This document shows, one piece after another, positions 8,139 through 16,971 of a DNA stretch of 64,000 bases. The stretch is from Hyphomicrobium sp. (lineage in GTDB: Bacteria > Pseudomonadota > Alphaproteobacteria > Rhizobiales > Hyphomicrobiaceae), in assembly GCA_030148725.1 (NCBI GenBank), contig JASBSU010000013.1, positions 62,001 to 126,000 of the forward strand, given 5' to 3'. Both the position numbers and the translations under genes were made by a program. How positions within the stretch are numbered: position 1 is the stretch's first letter; each line of letters opens with the position of its first letter. The notes beneath the pieces were generated by a model that was not told where the DNA came from, did no database searches, and saw only the letters and a program-made list of their open reading frames with translations.

Positions 8139-9347
8139 TCAGCTTGCGAGCTTCAGCTCCGGACGGCTCGTCGCCGAAGCCTTGGTGGTCTCGCGGAAAT
8201 ACTCCGCAGCCGCACCCGTCCCCGATCCCGGGACGATGTTGACGCCGCAGTCGCGCAGCGTCATCTCGACCGCAAACAGAACGCCGCCGATCATGACCTC
8301 ATCGAGCGCCCCGAGGTGCCCGATGCGGAACACCTTCCCGGCAACCTTGTTGAGGCCGACGCCGAGCGAGGTGTTGTAGCGATAGTAGGCGGTCTTCACG
8401 ACCTGGGCGCTGTCGACGCCTTCCGGCACCAGGATGGCGCTCACCGTGTCGGAGTGCCACTTCGGTTCCTTGGCGCAAAGCTTGAGACCCCAGCCGGCGA
8501 CCGCGCGGCGCACGCCTTCCGCAAGGCGATGATGCCGCGCGAAGACGTTGTCGAGACCCTCGGCGAACAGCAGGTCGAGCGCTGCGCGAAGCCCGCGCAG
8601 GTGCGGCGTTGCCGGAGTATAGGGGAAGTAGCCGAGGTCGTTGTTCTTGATCATGTCCTCGAAGGACAGGAAGCAGCGCGGCATCTTAGCGGACTTGTTG
8701 GCCTCCAGCGCCTTGTTCGACACGGCGAGAATGCCGAGGCCGGTTGGCAGCATGAAGCCCTTCTGCGAGCCCGAAACGCAGCAATCGACGCCCCATTCTT
8801 CCATGCGCATGTCGATCGAGGCGACCGACGAAACGCCGTCGACGAACAGCAGTGCCGGATGCTTGGCGGCGTTGAGCGCCTGACGCACGCCGGCGACGTC
8901 GCTGGTGACGCCGGTTGCGGTCTCGTTCTGCGTGACGAAGACGGCTTTGATCTCGTGGTTCTTATCGGCCGCCAGAATTTCAGCGTACTTCTCGACCGGC
9001 ACGCCGGCGCCCCACTCCTCGTCGAGCACCTGCACGTTGAGGCCGAGGCGCTGCGCCATGTCGACCCACAGCAGCGAGAACTGGCCGAAGCGGCTCATCA
9101 GAACCTTGTCGCCGGTGTTCAGCGTGTTCGTGATCGCCGATTCCCAGGCGCCCGTACCGGAAGCCGGATAGATGAAGACGCGGCCGTTGGTGAGCTTGAA
9201 TGCTTTCTTGAGGTCTTCGAACAGCGGCAGTGTGAACTTCGGAAACTCGGGAGAGCGCATGTCCTCCTGACGAATGTCCATGGCGCGGCGCACCGCTTCC
9301 GGAACGTTCGTCGGCCCAGGAATAAACAGATGTGGCGTGACGAGCAT
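8139..9347 (-). CDS. sgaA: Serine-glyoxylate aminotransferase
   Basis: Transfers the amino group of serine to glyoxylate, giving hydroxypyruvate and glycine, a defining serine-cycle reaction. It is a fold-type I PLP enzyme of the AGT/SPT family, 402 residues. The N-terminus reads HLFIPGPTNVPE, followed by ASGTGAWES (about 62-70), the cofactor Asp in FVDGVSS (about 168-174), and the Schiff-base Lys196 in SGSQKGF. The ATG at 9347 is chosen because GGAGGA lies about 9 bases upstream and family members begin just before the GPTNVP motif; the open frame extends a further 51 codons upstream without similarity. It is the first gene of the serine-cycle series and faces the 379-base control region below the LuxR-type regulator. 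Confidence 0.94.
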   Translation of the reverse strand: MLVTPHLFIPGPTNVPEAVRRAMDIRQEDMRSPEFPKFTLPLFEDLKKAFKLTNGRVFIYPASGTGAWESAITNTLNTGDKVLMSRFGQFSLLWVDMAQRLGLNVQVLDEEWGAGVPVEKYAEILAADKNHEIKAVFVTQNETATGVTSDVAGVRQALNAAKHPALLFVDGVSSVASIDMRMEEWGVDCCVSGSQKGFMLPTGLGILAVSNKALEANKSAKMPRCFLSFEDMIKNNDLGYFPYTPATPHLRGLRAALDLLFAEGLDNVFARHHRLAEGVRRAVAGWGLKLCAKEPKWHSDTVSAILVPEGVDSAQVVKTAYYRYNTSLGVGLNKVAGKVFRIGHLGALDEVMIGGVLFAVEMTLRDCGVNIVPGSGTGAAAEYFRETTKASATSRPELKLAS

Positions 9348-9521
9348 AAGATGTGTCCTCCGAGTGGCCGACGTCAGTGCGTCGCGTTTTTGGTTGCGCT
9401 CGTGCGCATCTTGCCCTCGTGCCCGAGGGTGATGCGGGTGTCTGTGTTGGTGGCTGGGCCGGGAGCATCTATTTACGTTGATGCTTGCGCAACACCCCAT
9501 CGGGCAGCCGTTCTACGCGAA

Positions 9522-9565
9522 TGGGTAGTTAACTCGCTGCGCTTGCGGGTAGCTGTAACTACCCA
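9522..9565. promoter_or_regulatory. Operator-like inverted/direct repeat upstream of sgaA
   Basis: The 378-base gap between sgaA and the regulator gene contains a perfect 10-bp inverted repeat, TGGGTAGTTA (9522-9531) and TAACTACCCA (9556-9565). Between the arms is another copy, GGGTAGCT (9547-9554), that itself makes GGGTAG-N6-CTACCC with the right arm. The result is three copies of a GGGTAGYT word, the first two 24 bases apart on the same strand. It lies 175-218 bases before the sgaA start codon, a sensible place for an activator site. No convincing -35/-10 pair was identified. A further small inverted repeat, ACGTGC-N6-GCACGT, lies at about 9665-9682. Confidence 0.6.
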
Positions 9566-9725
9566 CTTGCTGCGCGTGATTGCCAACTGCATTTCGTCGA
9601 CGATCGCGCGCATTCACCGCGCCACTGACCCGCGCAAACATTAGCCGCTCGCAACGCTGAATCAACGTGCAAAAACGCACGTATTCATTGTGCAGCGCGT
9701 CAATTCTTTCCGGGGGTGCGAGCGC

Positions 9726-10376
9726 TCAGCGCTGATCCATCGTCGTTTGCATGTAGAGCGCAACGGCCATCGCGCGATTGGATACGCCGAGCTTATCGTA
9801 GAGGTTCTTGAGGTGATACTTCACCGTGTTGCGCGAGATGCCGATGCGCGATGCGATCTGCAAGTTCGTCCAGCCGTTGGCGAGCGCCGTCAGCAACTCT
9901 CGTTCGCGCGACGTGAGTTCGGAAAAAGGATCCGTCGTCAGCGCCTGCAGGTCGATGTACGGCAGCGACATGCGTCCGCGCGCAACCGACGCGATGCTCT
10001 CGACGAGCACCGCCGGCTCATCGCTCTTCGAAATGAACCCCCAAGCGCCAAGCCTGATCGCTTGCCGCAGGACTTCCTTGCCGGGCTCACCCGTGTAGAC
10101 GACGATGCGCGTCGCAAGATGGCGCCGCTTCAACGCCGCCAGGATGTCGGCGCCGGTCATGTCCGGGAACGACCACCCGATGATGCCGATGTCGGCTGGC
10201 TGCAGATCAGCGGCGGCGATGAACTCCGTGCCGCTCGCCACGGCATCGATGACCTCGAACCGGCCGTCGCGACTGATGAACTCGCGCAAGCCCGATCGCA
10301 CGACCGGGCTCTTGTCCGCGATCATGACCTTTGGGCGCGGGGCACCCTGCGTGGCTGGGAGTAGTGAATCGGCCAT
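9726..10376 (-). CDS. LuxR/NarL-type response regulator with degenerate receiver
   Basis: A 216-residue DNA-binding regulator. Residues 15-135 form a receiver-like domain, and 150-210 a GerE/LuxR helix-turn-helix (SELTSRERELLTAL, QIASRIGISRNTVKYHLKNLYDKLGV). The conserved receiver Lys is present (K117 in FISKS) and one acidic-pocket residue (D21). The phosphoacceptor Asp, expected four residues before the Pro of the SFP turn, is Gly67 (IIGWSFP). Phosphorylation-dependent control is therefore unlikely. The start at 10376 gives the usual receiver N-terminus; the frame extends upstream without similarity. It is on the same strand as, and immediately upstream of, the serine-cycle genes, so it is a candidate regulator of them (inference from position only). 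Confidence 0.85.
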   Translation of the reverse strand: MADSLLPATQGAPRPKVMIADKSPVVRSGLREFISRDGRFEVIDAVASGTEFIAAADLQPADIGIIGWSFPDMTGADILAALKRRHLATRIVVYTGEPGKEVLRQAIRLGAWGFISKSDEPAVLVESIASVARGRMSLPYIDLQALTTDPFSELTSRERELLTALANGWTNLQIASRIGISRNTVKYHLKNLYDKLGVSNRAMAVALYMQTTMDQR

Positions 10377-10443
10377 TTGAACAAAGGTAGCATCGAACCT
10401 GAAGGATTCAGTCAAGACCCGGAGCGCATCTGGCGGCTTGCGC

Positions 10444-11400
10444 CTACACCTTGTCGCAAGTCCGGGCAGCGCCGTCGGCGCAGGCCTGATGCTCGACCTC
10501 GACCGTCGCGTGCACGATGCCGAACGCTTCCCTGAGCCGCGCCTTAATGGCAGCTGCAACTTTTTCCGGAGGCACGTTATCGCACGTCAGCGCATGCAAC
10601 GTCATCACGCGCCGGTTCTCGCTCAGTGACCATGCGTGGACATGGTGAATGCTCTGCACGTCGGGGACGCTCGCCTCGAGGTCTTTGGTGATCTCGCGCA
10701 CATCGAGGTCGCTCGGGGCGCCTTCCAGCAGAATGTGACCGGCGTCCTTGGTGATCAGCCACGCGCTGCGCAGGATGAGTAAGGTAATGACCATCGACAG
10801 GATGGGATCGATAGGCGTCCACCCCGTCTGCAGGATGATGAGCGCGGCCGCGATCGCGGCCACCGATCCGAGCAGGTCGCTCATCACGTGCAGCAGCGCC
10901 GCGCGCACGTTGAGGTTTGCTTCCCCACCGTGCCTGAGGATCAGCAGCGTCGCGACGTTAACCGCGAGGCCAATGACGGCGATCGTGAGCATTGTGCCGC
11001 CCATCACCGCGACGGGTTCGAACAGGCGCTGGAACGCCTCGTAGCAGATCATCGCCGATATGAAGAACAGCGCCAGACCGTTGGCGAACGCCGCCAGCAC
11101 CTCGAAGCGGTCGAAACCATACGTGCGGCGCCAGTCCGCTGGGCGGCGCGCAAAGCGTACCGCCAGCCAGGCGAGGATCAGGGCCGCAGCGTCCGTCATC
11201 ATGTGGCCGGCGTCGGCGAGCAGCGCGAGGGAGCCGGAGACGAAGCCTCCGATGGCCTCGGCCAGCATCGTGACTGTGGTCAGCGCCGCCGCCAGCAGCA
11301 GCCGCCGCTCGTTTTGGCCAGCGCCGGCCACGCCATGTGAATGCCCATGCGAGCCGTGCCCGTGACTGTGGCCATGACTATGGCCGTGGTGATGTCCCAT
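10444..11400 (-). CDS. Cation diffusion facilitator (Zn/Co efflux)
   Basis: A proton-coupled exporter of divalent metals, 318 residues. The first 23 residues are a His-rich metal-sensing tail of GHSHGH repeats. Six membrane helices follow between about 33 and 210. The transport-site motifs are HMMTD in helix II and HVMSD in helix V, the HxxxD pairs usually associated with Zn/Cd/Co selectivity. A cytoplasmic C-terminal domain (about 215-305, HHVHAWSLSE) completes the family pattern. AGGAG precedes the ATG. It resembles ZitB/DmeF/CzcD; the metal cannot be assigned from sequence. It lies divergent to the EamA gene. Confidence 0.92.
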   Translation of the reverse strand: MGHHHGHSHGHSHGHGSHGHSHGVAGAGQNERRLLLAAALTTVTMLAEAIGGFVSGSLALLADAGHMMTDAAALILAWLAVRFARRPADWRRTYGFDRFEVLAAFANGLALFFISAMICYEAFQRLFEPVAVMGGTMLTIAVIGLAVNVATLLILRHGGEANLNVRAALLHVMSDLLGSVAAIAAALIILQTGWTPIDPILSMVITLLILRSAWLITKDAGHILLEGAPSDLDVREITKDLEASVPDVQSIHHVHAWSLSENRRVMTLHALTCDNVPPEKVAAAIKARLREAFGIVHATVEVEHQACADGAARTCDKV

Positions 11401-11485
11401 GGTTGGCTCCTGTTGAGGCCACTATAGCACCGAAGGCGCGGGGCAATTTGTCAGGCAGCAACGGTCGCGTGCCTGGGGCTAAGAG

Positions 11486-12553
11486 ATGCACTGGGCGGGC
11501 CGACGCGCGGCCACGCTTCAGAACAGGCAACTATTCTTGTCTCCCAGCACGCGCAACAGCCTGCGCTCCCTGGCCTCGGCGCTGAAGTCCAGCGGAGATC
11601 CGGGCGCCCGAAATCATCCCATCGCCGCGCTGCTCCTCGTGACGACGTCCATGGCGCTGCTCGTCGGCATCGCGGCCGTGGCGCGAAGTGCCGCCCTTGC
11701 CGGCGTCGACCCGCTGCAGATCATGTTCTTCCGCAACACCTTCTGCGTCGTGCTGATGCTGCCGTTGCTCTATCTGCGCGGCTTTTCCCTTTTGCGGACG
11801 AGCCAGCCGAAACTCTATGGCGTCCGCGTCGCCGTCAGCTTTATCGCGATGCTCACCTATTTCGAGGCCCTGGCCCTTCTGCCGATCGGCGAGGTGACTG
11901 CGATCGGCTTCCTTGCGCCCCTGTTCGGCGCGCTGTTCGCCATCTTCCTTCTAGGCGAGCACGTGGACCTTCCGCGCTGGATGGCGCTGCTCGCCGGCTT
12001 CGCTGGAGCGATGATCATTCTCCGCCCCGGCGGCATGGCATTTGGCGTCGGCCAGGCATTTGCGCTCGCCTGGGCGCTGGCGATGGGATTGATCGGGCCA
12101 CTGATCAAGCAGCTGACGGCCTCCGATGACGCTGACCGGATCGTCTTCATCACCAACCTGCTCTCCGTCCCGATCTCGCTCATCCCGGCGCTGTTCGTCT
12201 GGCAGTGGCCGCCGCTGCACATCTGGCCGCAGCTCGTCCTGCTCGGAGTGTTTGCGGTGCTCGGGCACATGACGCTGGTGCGCGGCTTCGCTGTCTCCGA
12301 CGCCTCGCTCGCGATGACCTTCAACTTCACCCGCCTGCCATTCTCAGTGCTCGTCGGATACCTGATGTTCGGCGAGCTCATTGGTTGGTGGACGTGGGTT
12401 GGCGCGATCGTGATCTTTGCTGCGTCAGCGTTCGTCACGCATCGCGAAGCGATGCTGGCAAGAAAGACAATTTCCTCGCAGGAATTGCTGCGCCGAAGCA
12501 CTCCGCTCGTCGCCGAGGCTGAACTCGAAGAGGCGATGCCGCCGCGACGTTGA
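11486..12553 (+). CDS. EamA/DMT-family membrane transporter
   Basis: A drug/metabolite transporter family permease of 355 residues with about ten membrane helices in two EamA halves (about 45-180 and 190-320). The end of the first half shows GEVTAIGFLAPLFGALFAIFLLGE, the typical helix 4-5 signature, and the second half shows the equivalent FTRLPFSVLVGYLMFGE. The 45-residue N-terminal extension is Arg/Ser rich and of unclear value; the true start may be later, but no other ATG occurs before the first helix. Substrate is unknown. It is transcribed alone, away from the CDF gene and towards ftfL. Confidence 0.85.
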   Translation: MHWAGRRAATLQNRQLFLSPSTRNSLRSLASALKSSGDPGARNHPIAALLLVTTSMALLVGIAAVARSAALAGVDPLQIMFFRNTFCVVLMLPLLYLRGFSLLRTSQPKLYGVRVAVSFIAMLTYFEALALLPIGEVTAIGFLAPLFGALFAIFLLGEHVDLPRWMALLAGFAGAMIILRPGGMAFGVGQAFALAWALAMGLIGPLIKQLTASDDADRIVFITNLLSVPISLIPALFVWQWPPLHIWPQLVLLGVFAVLGHMTLVRGFAVSDASLAMTFNFTRLPFSVLVGYLMFGELIGWWTWVGAIVIFAASAFVTHREAMLARKTISSQELLRRSTPLVAEAELEEAMPPRR

Positions 12554-12715
12554 GATTGTCAACGCGCCGCACTGCGGTAATGGCGTCAGTGCAGTTTGAC
12601 ACACTTGCGAGTCTTGTTCGAACGGACAATATCGGCGCGGGAAAAATTTTCGCCGGCCCATTCGTCAGTCGTTTGGGGCGGCCCATAAGGGCACTTTTCT
12701 GGGAGGAAATCGTCC

Positions 12716-14392
12716 GTGACCATCAAGTCCGATATCGAGATCGCGCGCGCCGCGACTATGAAGCCGATTACAGAAGTTGCGACCAAAATCGGCATTCCGG
12801 CCGACGCGCTCGTTCCGTACGGGCATACCAAGGCCAAGGTTTCCTTCAAGCACATCGAGAGCTTGAAGGATGGCAAGGACGGCAAGCTCATCCTCGTGAC
12901 AGCCATCAGCCCGACGCCCGCCGGCGAAGGCAAGACGACGACGACCGTCGGTCTCGGTGACGGCCTCAATCGCATCGGCAAGAAGGCGATGATGTGCCTG
13001 CGTGAGCCCTCGCTCGGACCCTGCTTCGGCGTCAAGGGCGGCGCTGCAGGTGGCGGCTATGCGCAGGTCGTTCCGATGGAGGACATCAACCTCCACTTCA
13101 CCGGCGACTTCCACGCCATCACCTCTGCGCACAATCTTCTGTCGGCGCTCATCGACAACCACATCTACTGGGGCAACAGCCTCGGCTTCGATACGCGCCG
13201 CATCGCATGGCGCCGCGTCCTCGACATGAACGACCGTGCGCTTCGCGAGATCACCAATTCGCTCGGCGGTGTCTCCAACGGCTTCCCGCGTACCGACGGT
13301 TTCGACATCACCGTCGCCTCCGAGGTGATGGCCATTCTCTGCCTCGCGCTCGATCTCAAGGATCTGGAGCGCCGCCTCGGCAACATCATCGTCGGCTATA
13401 CGCGCGACAAGACGCCGATCCGCGCCCGCGAGCTGAAGGCCGAGGGAGCGATGACCGTGCTCCTGAAGGACGCGTTGATGCCCAACCTCGTGCAGACGCT
13501 GGAGAACAACCCCGTGTTCATTCACGGTGGCCCGTTCGCCAACATCGCCCACGGCTGCAACTCGGTCCTCGCCACCAAGTCGGCTTTGAAGCTCGCTGAC
13601 TACGTCGTGACGGAGGCCGGCTTCGGTGCCGATCTCGGCGCCGAGAAGTTCTTCGACATCAAGTGCCGCAAGGCTGGGCTCACGCCGGCGGTGGCCGTCG
13701 TCGTGGCGACCGTCCGCGCGCTCAAGATGCACGGCGGCGTCGCCAAGGATAACCTGAAGAACGAGAACGTACTCGCCGTGAACAAAGGTTGCGAGAACCT
13801 GAAGCGGCACCTTGAGAACATGGCGAAGTTCGGCGTGCCGGTTGCGGTCGCCATCAACAAGTTCGTCACCGACACCGATGCGGAGCTGGCCGAGGTCGCG
13901 AAGGCCGCCGAAAGCCTCGGCGCCAAGGCGTTCGTCTGCACGCACTGGTCGGACGGCGGCGCCGGCACCGAGCAGCTCGCCCGTCACGTCGTCGAGCTCA
14001 CCGAGACCAAGCCGTCGAACTTCCGTCCTCTCTACGCCGACAGCCTGACGCTGCGCGACAAGGTCAAGACGATCGCGACCGAGATCTATCGCGCTGCGGA
14101 CATCGCCTGCGATGCGTCGGTCGAGACGGCGTTCAAGGACCTGGAGGCCGGCGGCTTCGGCAATCTGCCGGTCTGCATGGCCAAGACGCAGTATTCGTTC
14201 TCGACCGACCCGAGCAAGCGCGGCGCGCCGACCGGCCACATCGTGCCCGTGCGTGAGCTGCGCCTGTCCGCGGGTGCCGAGTTCGTCGTCGTCGTGACCG
14301 GTGAAATCATGACCATGCCGGGCCTGCCGCGCGTCCCTGCGGCAGATTCGATCCGCCTCAATGCCGACGGTCAGATCGAAGGCCTGTTCTAA
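12716..14392 (+). CDS. ftfL: Formate-tetrahydrofolate ligase
   Basis: Joins formate to tetrahydrofolate with ATP, giving 10-formyl-H4F. In serine-cycle methylotrophs this is the entry of formate carbon into assimilation. The 558-residue length is standard. The P-loop [16 protein letters not shown] lies at about 67-82, followed by [22 protein letters not shown] split over the substrate site, then [15 protein letters not shown] and [12 protein letters not shown]. The start is a GTG preceded by GGGAGGA with 8-base spacing. It stands alone, three kilobases from sgaA and on the opposite strand, rather than inside a mtdA-fch cluster. The 162-base leader contains a TTGACA at 12595 but no matching -10 at normal spacing. 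Confidence 0.96.
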   Translation: MTIKSDIEIARAATMKPITEVATKIGIPADALVPYGHTKAKVSFKHIESLKDGKDGKLILVTAISPTPAGEGKTTTTVGLGDGLNRIGKKAMMCLREPSLGPCFGVKGGAAGGGYAQVVPMEDINLHFTGDFHAITSAHNLLSALIDNHIYWGNSLGFDTRRIAWRRVLDMNDRALREITNSLGGVSNGFPRTDGFDITVASEVMAILCLALDLKDLERRLGNIIVGYTRDKTPIRARELKAEGAMTVLLKDALMPNLVQTLENNPVFIHGGPFANIAHGCNSVLATKSALKLADYVVTEAGFGADLGAEKFFDIKCRKAGLTPAVAVVVATVRALKMHGGVAKDNLKNENVLAVNKGCENLKRHLENMAKFGVPVAVAINKFVTDTDAELAEVAKAAESLGAKAFVCTHWSDGGAGTEQLARHVVELTETKPSNFRPLYADSLTLRDKVKTIATEIYRAADIACDASVETAFKDLEAGGFGNLPVCMAKTQYSFSTDPSKRGAPTGHIVPVRELRLSAGAEFVVVVTGEIMTMPGLPRVPAADSIRLNADGQIEGLF

Positions 14393-14511
14393 AGGAAAAG
14401 CACATAAGCTTCCGCTCCGTTTGCCCTATCTCAAGGCAAATGCTCGCAACTCAGGCAGCGAACTTTGTACGATTTGCTGCCACTTCTCGTAGTTTGCAGG
14501 CATGATGCGGC

Positions 14512-15993
14512 TTGGATTGGCAATCGGGGCGGAAGTTGCAGCAGCAGGAACAGACTTCTCTCAAAGTCGGCGCAAGCCTGCGCAAGGCGTTTGACGAGAT
14601 GAACGGCGCCGGAGACGGCGTCCGCGCTCCCTACACGGCCGTGTCGGAATGGCTCGGTACACAGAAGCTGGATGATCTCAAGCGCAAGCTGCTTGAGGCC
14701 GAGACGATGTTCCGGCGCACCGGCATCACCTTTGCCGTCTACGGCAAGGAAGAGGCCGCCGAGCGCCTCATCCCCTTCGACATCATCCCCAGGATCATCG
14801 CCGCGGCTGAATGGCGTCGCCTGACGGCGGGTATCGAGCAGCGGGTACGCGCGCTCAACGCCTTCATGTACGACATCTATCACCGGCAGGAGATCATCAA
14901 GGCGGGCAAGATCCCGGAAGAGCTGGTGATCTCCAATTCGGCATTCGTGCCCGAGATGATGGGCGTTGAGCCGCCGCTCGGCATCTACAGCCACATCATC
15001 GGCATCGACATCGTCCGCACCAGCGAGAACGACTTCTTCGTGCTGGAGGACAACACACGTACCCCCTCGGGCGTCTCCTACATGCTCGAGAACCGCGAAA
15101 CGATGATGCACATGTTCCCGGACCTCTTCGCGCGCAATCGCGTCGCTCCGGTCGATGACTATCCCGAGAACCTTCTGAAGACGCTGGCGAGCGTCGCGCC
15201 GCGCAACATGGACGGCGAGCCCACCATCGCGCTGCTGACGCCCGGCCAGTACAACAGCGCCTATTTCGAGCACTCGTTCCTTGCCGACCAGATGGGCGTC
15301 GAGCTCGTCGAGGGGCATGACCTCATCGTCAAGGACGGCTACCTGCAGATGAAGACGACGCAGGGCCCACGCCGCATCGACGTTCTCTATCGCCGCATCG
15401 ACGACGATTTCCTCGACCCGCTCGTTTTCCGGCCGGACTCGATACTCGGCGTGCCGGGCCTTTTCGATCTCTATCGCGCCGGCCGTGTCAGCATCGTCAA
15501 CGCGCCGGGTGGCGGCATTGCCGACGACAAGGCGATCTACAGCTACATTCCTGAGATCATAAAGTTCTACACCGGCCGCGCGCCGATCTTGCAGAACGTG
15601 CCGACCTACAACTGCCGCAAGCCCGACGAGCTCAAGTACGTCCTCGATCATCTCCCAGAGCTGGTCGTCAAGGAGGTCCACGGATCGGGCGGCTATGGAA
15701 TGCTCGTTGGCCCCACGGCCTCGAAGGCCGAGATCGAAGCCTTCCGCCAGAAGCTGACATCCAATGCCAGCAACTACATCGCCCAGCCGACGCTCGCGCT
15801 GTCGACCTGCCCGACGCTCGTCGAGGCCGGAGTGGCGCCCCGTCACTTGGATTTGCGGCCGTTCGTTCTGTTCGGCGACGAGGTCCGGCTCTCCGCCGGC
15901 GGTCTGACCCGCGTTGCGCTGCAAGCGGGTTCGCTCGTCGTCAACTCCAGCCAGGGCGGCGGCACGAAGGACACCTGGGTTCTCCAGGACTGA
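14512..15993 (+). CDS. Circularly permuted ATP-grasp protein (Anbu operon, predicted amide ligase)
   Basis: A 493-residue member of the circularly permuted ATP-grasp type 2 family (formerly DUF404/DUF407). Recognisable blocks are FRRTGITFAVYG, IPFDIIPRII, the metal/ATP segment VLEDNTRTPSGVSYMLENR, LTPGQYNSAYFEHSFLA, VVKEVHGSGGYGM, and the closing VNSSQGGGTKDTWV. The family is predicted to form an amide/peptide bond using ATP; no substrate is established. The start is unclear. The first in-frame start is a TTG at 14512, another TTG at 14536 has GCGGAAG before it, and similarity begins near the ATG of FDEMNGAG (14596). It is first in a four-gene operon with alpha-E, transglutaminase-like and Anbu genes. 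Confidence 0.9.
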   Translation: MDWQSGRKLQQQEQTSLKVGASLRKAFDEMNGAGDGVRAPYTAVSEWLGTQKLDDLKRKLLEAETMFRRTGITFAVYGKEEAAERLIPFDIIPRIIAAAEWRRLTAGIEQRVRALNAFMYDIYHRQEIIKAGKIPEELVISNSAFVPEMMGVEPPLGIYSHIIGIDIVRTSENDFFVLEDNTRTPSGVSYMLENRETMMHMFPDLFARNRVAPVDDYPENLLKTLASVAPRNMDGEPTIALLTPGQYNSAYFEHSFLADQMGVELVEGHDLIVKDGYLQMKTTQGPRRIDVLYRRIDDDFLDPLVFRPDSILGVPGLFDLYRAGRVSIVNAPGGGIADDKAIYSYIPEIIKFYTGRAPILQNVPTYNCRKPDELKYVLDHLPELVVKEVHGSGGYGMLVGPTASKAEIEAFRQKLTSNASNYIAQPTLALSTCPTLVEAGVAPRHLDLRPFVLFGDEVRLSAGGLTRVALQAGSLVVNSSQGGGTKDTWVLQD

Positions 15994-16023
15994 CAACAAT
16001 CAGAGACGGACGCTGCACATCTC

Positions 16024-16971
16024 ATGCTAGGACGGACGGCCAACGATCTTTACTGGCTGGCGCGCTACGTGGAGCGGGCCGAAAACATGGCCCGCCTCAC
16101 CGAGGTCGGCTACCGCATCGTGCTGCTGCCGCGCGACGGCGACGGCACCCACGAGGAGTGGCGTTCGACGCTCGCCAGCGCTGGCTGCGCACAGGGCTAT
16201 TTCTCCAAGTTCGAGTCGCTCAACACGCGCGACGTCATCAATTACTTGCTCTTCGACTTCTCCAACCCGTCGAGCGTCAAGTCGTGCCTCGCCGCGGCGC
16301 GCCGCAACGGGCGCGCACAGCGCACCTCGCTCACGCGCGATATGTGGGAGAGCCTCAACTCGGCGTGGATCGAGTTCTCGAACATCGATCCGGCAAGCAT
16401 CAGCGCCGGTGAGCTGCCGCGCGTGCTCGATTGGGTGCGCTCTCGCTCGGCGCTCTACCGCGGTGCCCTGCTGAACACCATTCTGCGCAACGATACGTTC
16501 TTCTTCAGCCAGCTCGGAACGTTCCTTGAGCGTGCCGATAACACAGCGCGCATTCTGGATGTGAAGTACTATGTGCTGCTGCCTCAGATCGAAATGGTCG
16601 GCGGCGGCGTCGACGCGGTCCAATGGGCGGCCATCCTGCGCTCCGTGTCGGCCCACCGCAGCTATCGCTGGGTGTACAAGGAAAACTACAAGCCTTGGCG
16701 CATCGCCGAGTATCTGATCCTCAATCAGGCCATGCCGCGCTCGCTGCGATCCTCTTACGATGAGATCAGCGTCGCGCTGAACGATCTTGCCAATCTCTAC
16801 GGCGCACGCGCCGCTTGCCACGACACCGTCGCCGCAACCCGCGCACTGCTCGCCAACGGCAACATTGACGATATCTTCCAGTCCGGATTGCACGAGTTCA
16901 TCGAGGACTTCATCATCCGCAACAACCGGCTGGGGAATGAGGTCGCCGAGGCTTACCACTTCAATGGTTGA
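16024..16971 (+). CDS. Alpha-E domain protein
   Basis: An all-helical 315-residue protein of the alpha-E family (DUF403). The N-terminal signature MLGRTANDLYWLARYVERAENMARL is split across residues 1-25, and FFFSQLGTFLERADNTARILDVKYY repeats the same ER-x-NxAR pattern at about 160-184. The family always travels with circularly permuted ATP-grasp and transglutaminase-like genes and is thought to assist them; its biochemical role is not known. It lies 30 bases after the ATP-grasp gene and its stop TGA shares its A with the ATG of the next gene (TGATG), so translation is coupled. Confidence 0.92.
   Translation: MLGRTANDLYWLARYVERAENMARLTEVGYRIVLLPRDGDGTHEEWRSTLASAGCAQGYFSKFESLNTRDVINYLLFDFSNPSSVKSCLAAARRNGRAQRTSLTRDMWESLNSAWIEFSNIDPASISAGELPRVLDWVRSRSALYRGALLNTILRNDTFFFSQLGTFLERADNTARILDVKYYVLLPQIEMVGGGVDAVQWAAILRSVSAHRSYRWVYKENYKPWRIAEYLILNQAMPRSLRSSYDEISVALNDLANLYGARAACHDTVAATRALLANGNIDDIFQSGLHEFIEDFIIRNNRLGNEVAEAYHFNG

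Noticed and set aside
8085-9644. A 519-codon open frame on the plus strand opposite sgaA.
   Set aside because: It is antisense to sgaA, has no recognisable domain, and covers the control region and stem-loop as well.
12665-14239. A 524-codon open frame on the minus strand opposite ftfL.
   Set aside because: It is the antisense shadow of a strongly conserved ftfL. Its translation is rich in Arg, Asp, Ala and Val as expected of a GC-rich mirror frame and shows no motif.
14400-14460. A hairpin (TTTGCC with GGCAAA) after ftfL as a terminator.
   Set aside because: The stem is only six base pairs and no T-run follows, so it is too weak to call.
14431-15999. A 522-codon open frame on the minus strand opposite the ATP-grasp gene.
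   Set aside because: It is an antisense shadow created by high GC at third codon positions; the plus-strand protein is clearly conserved.
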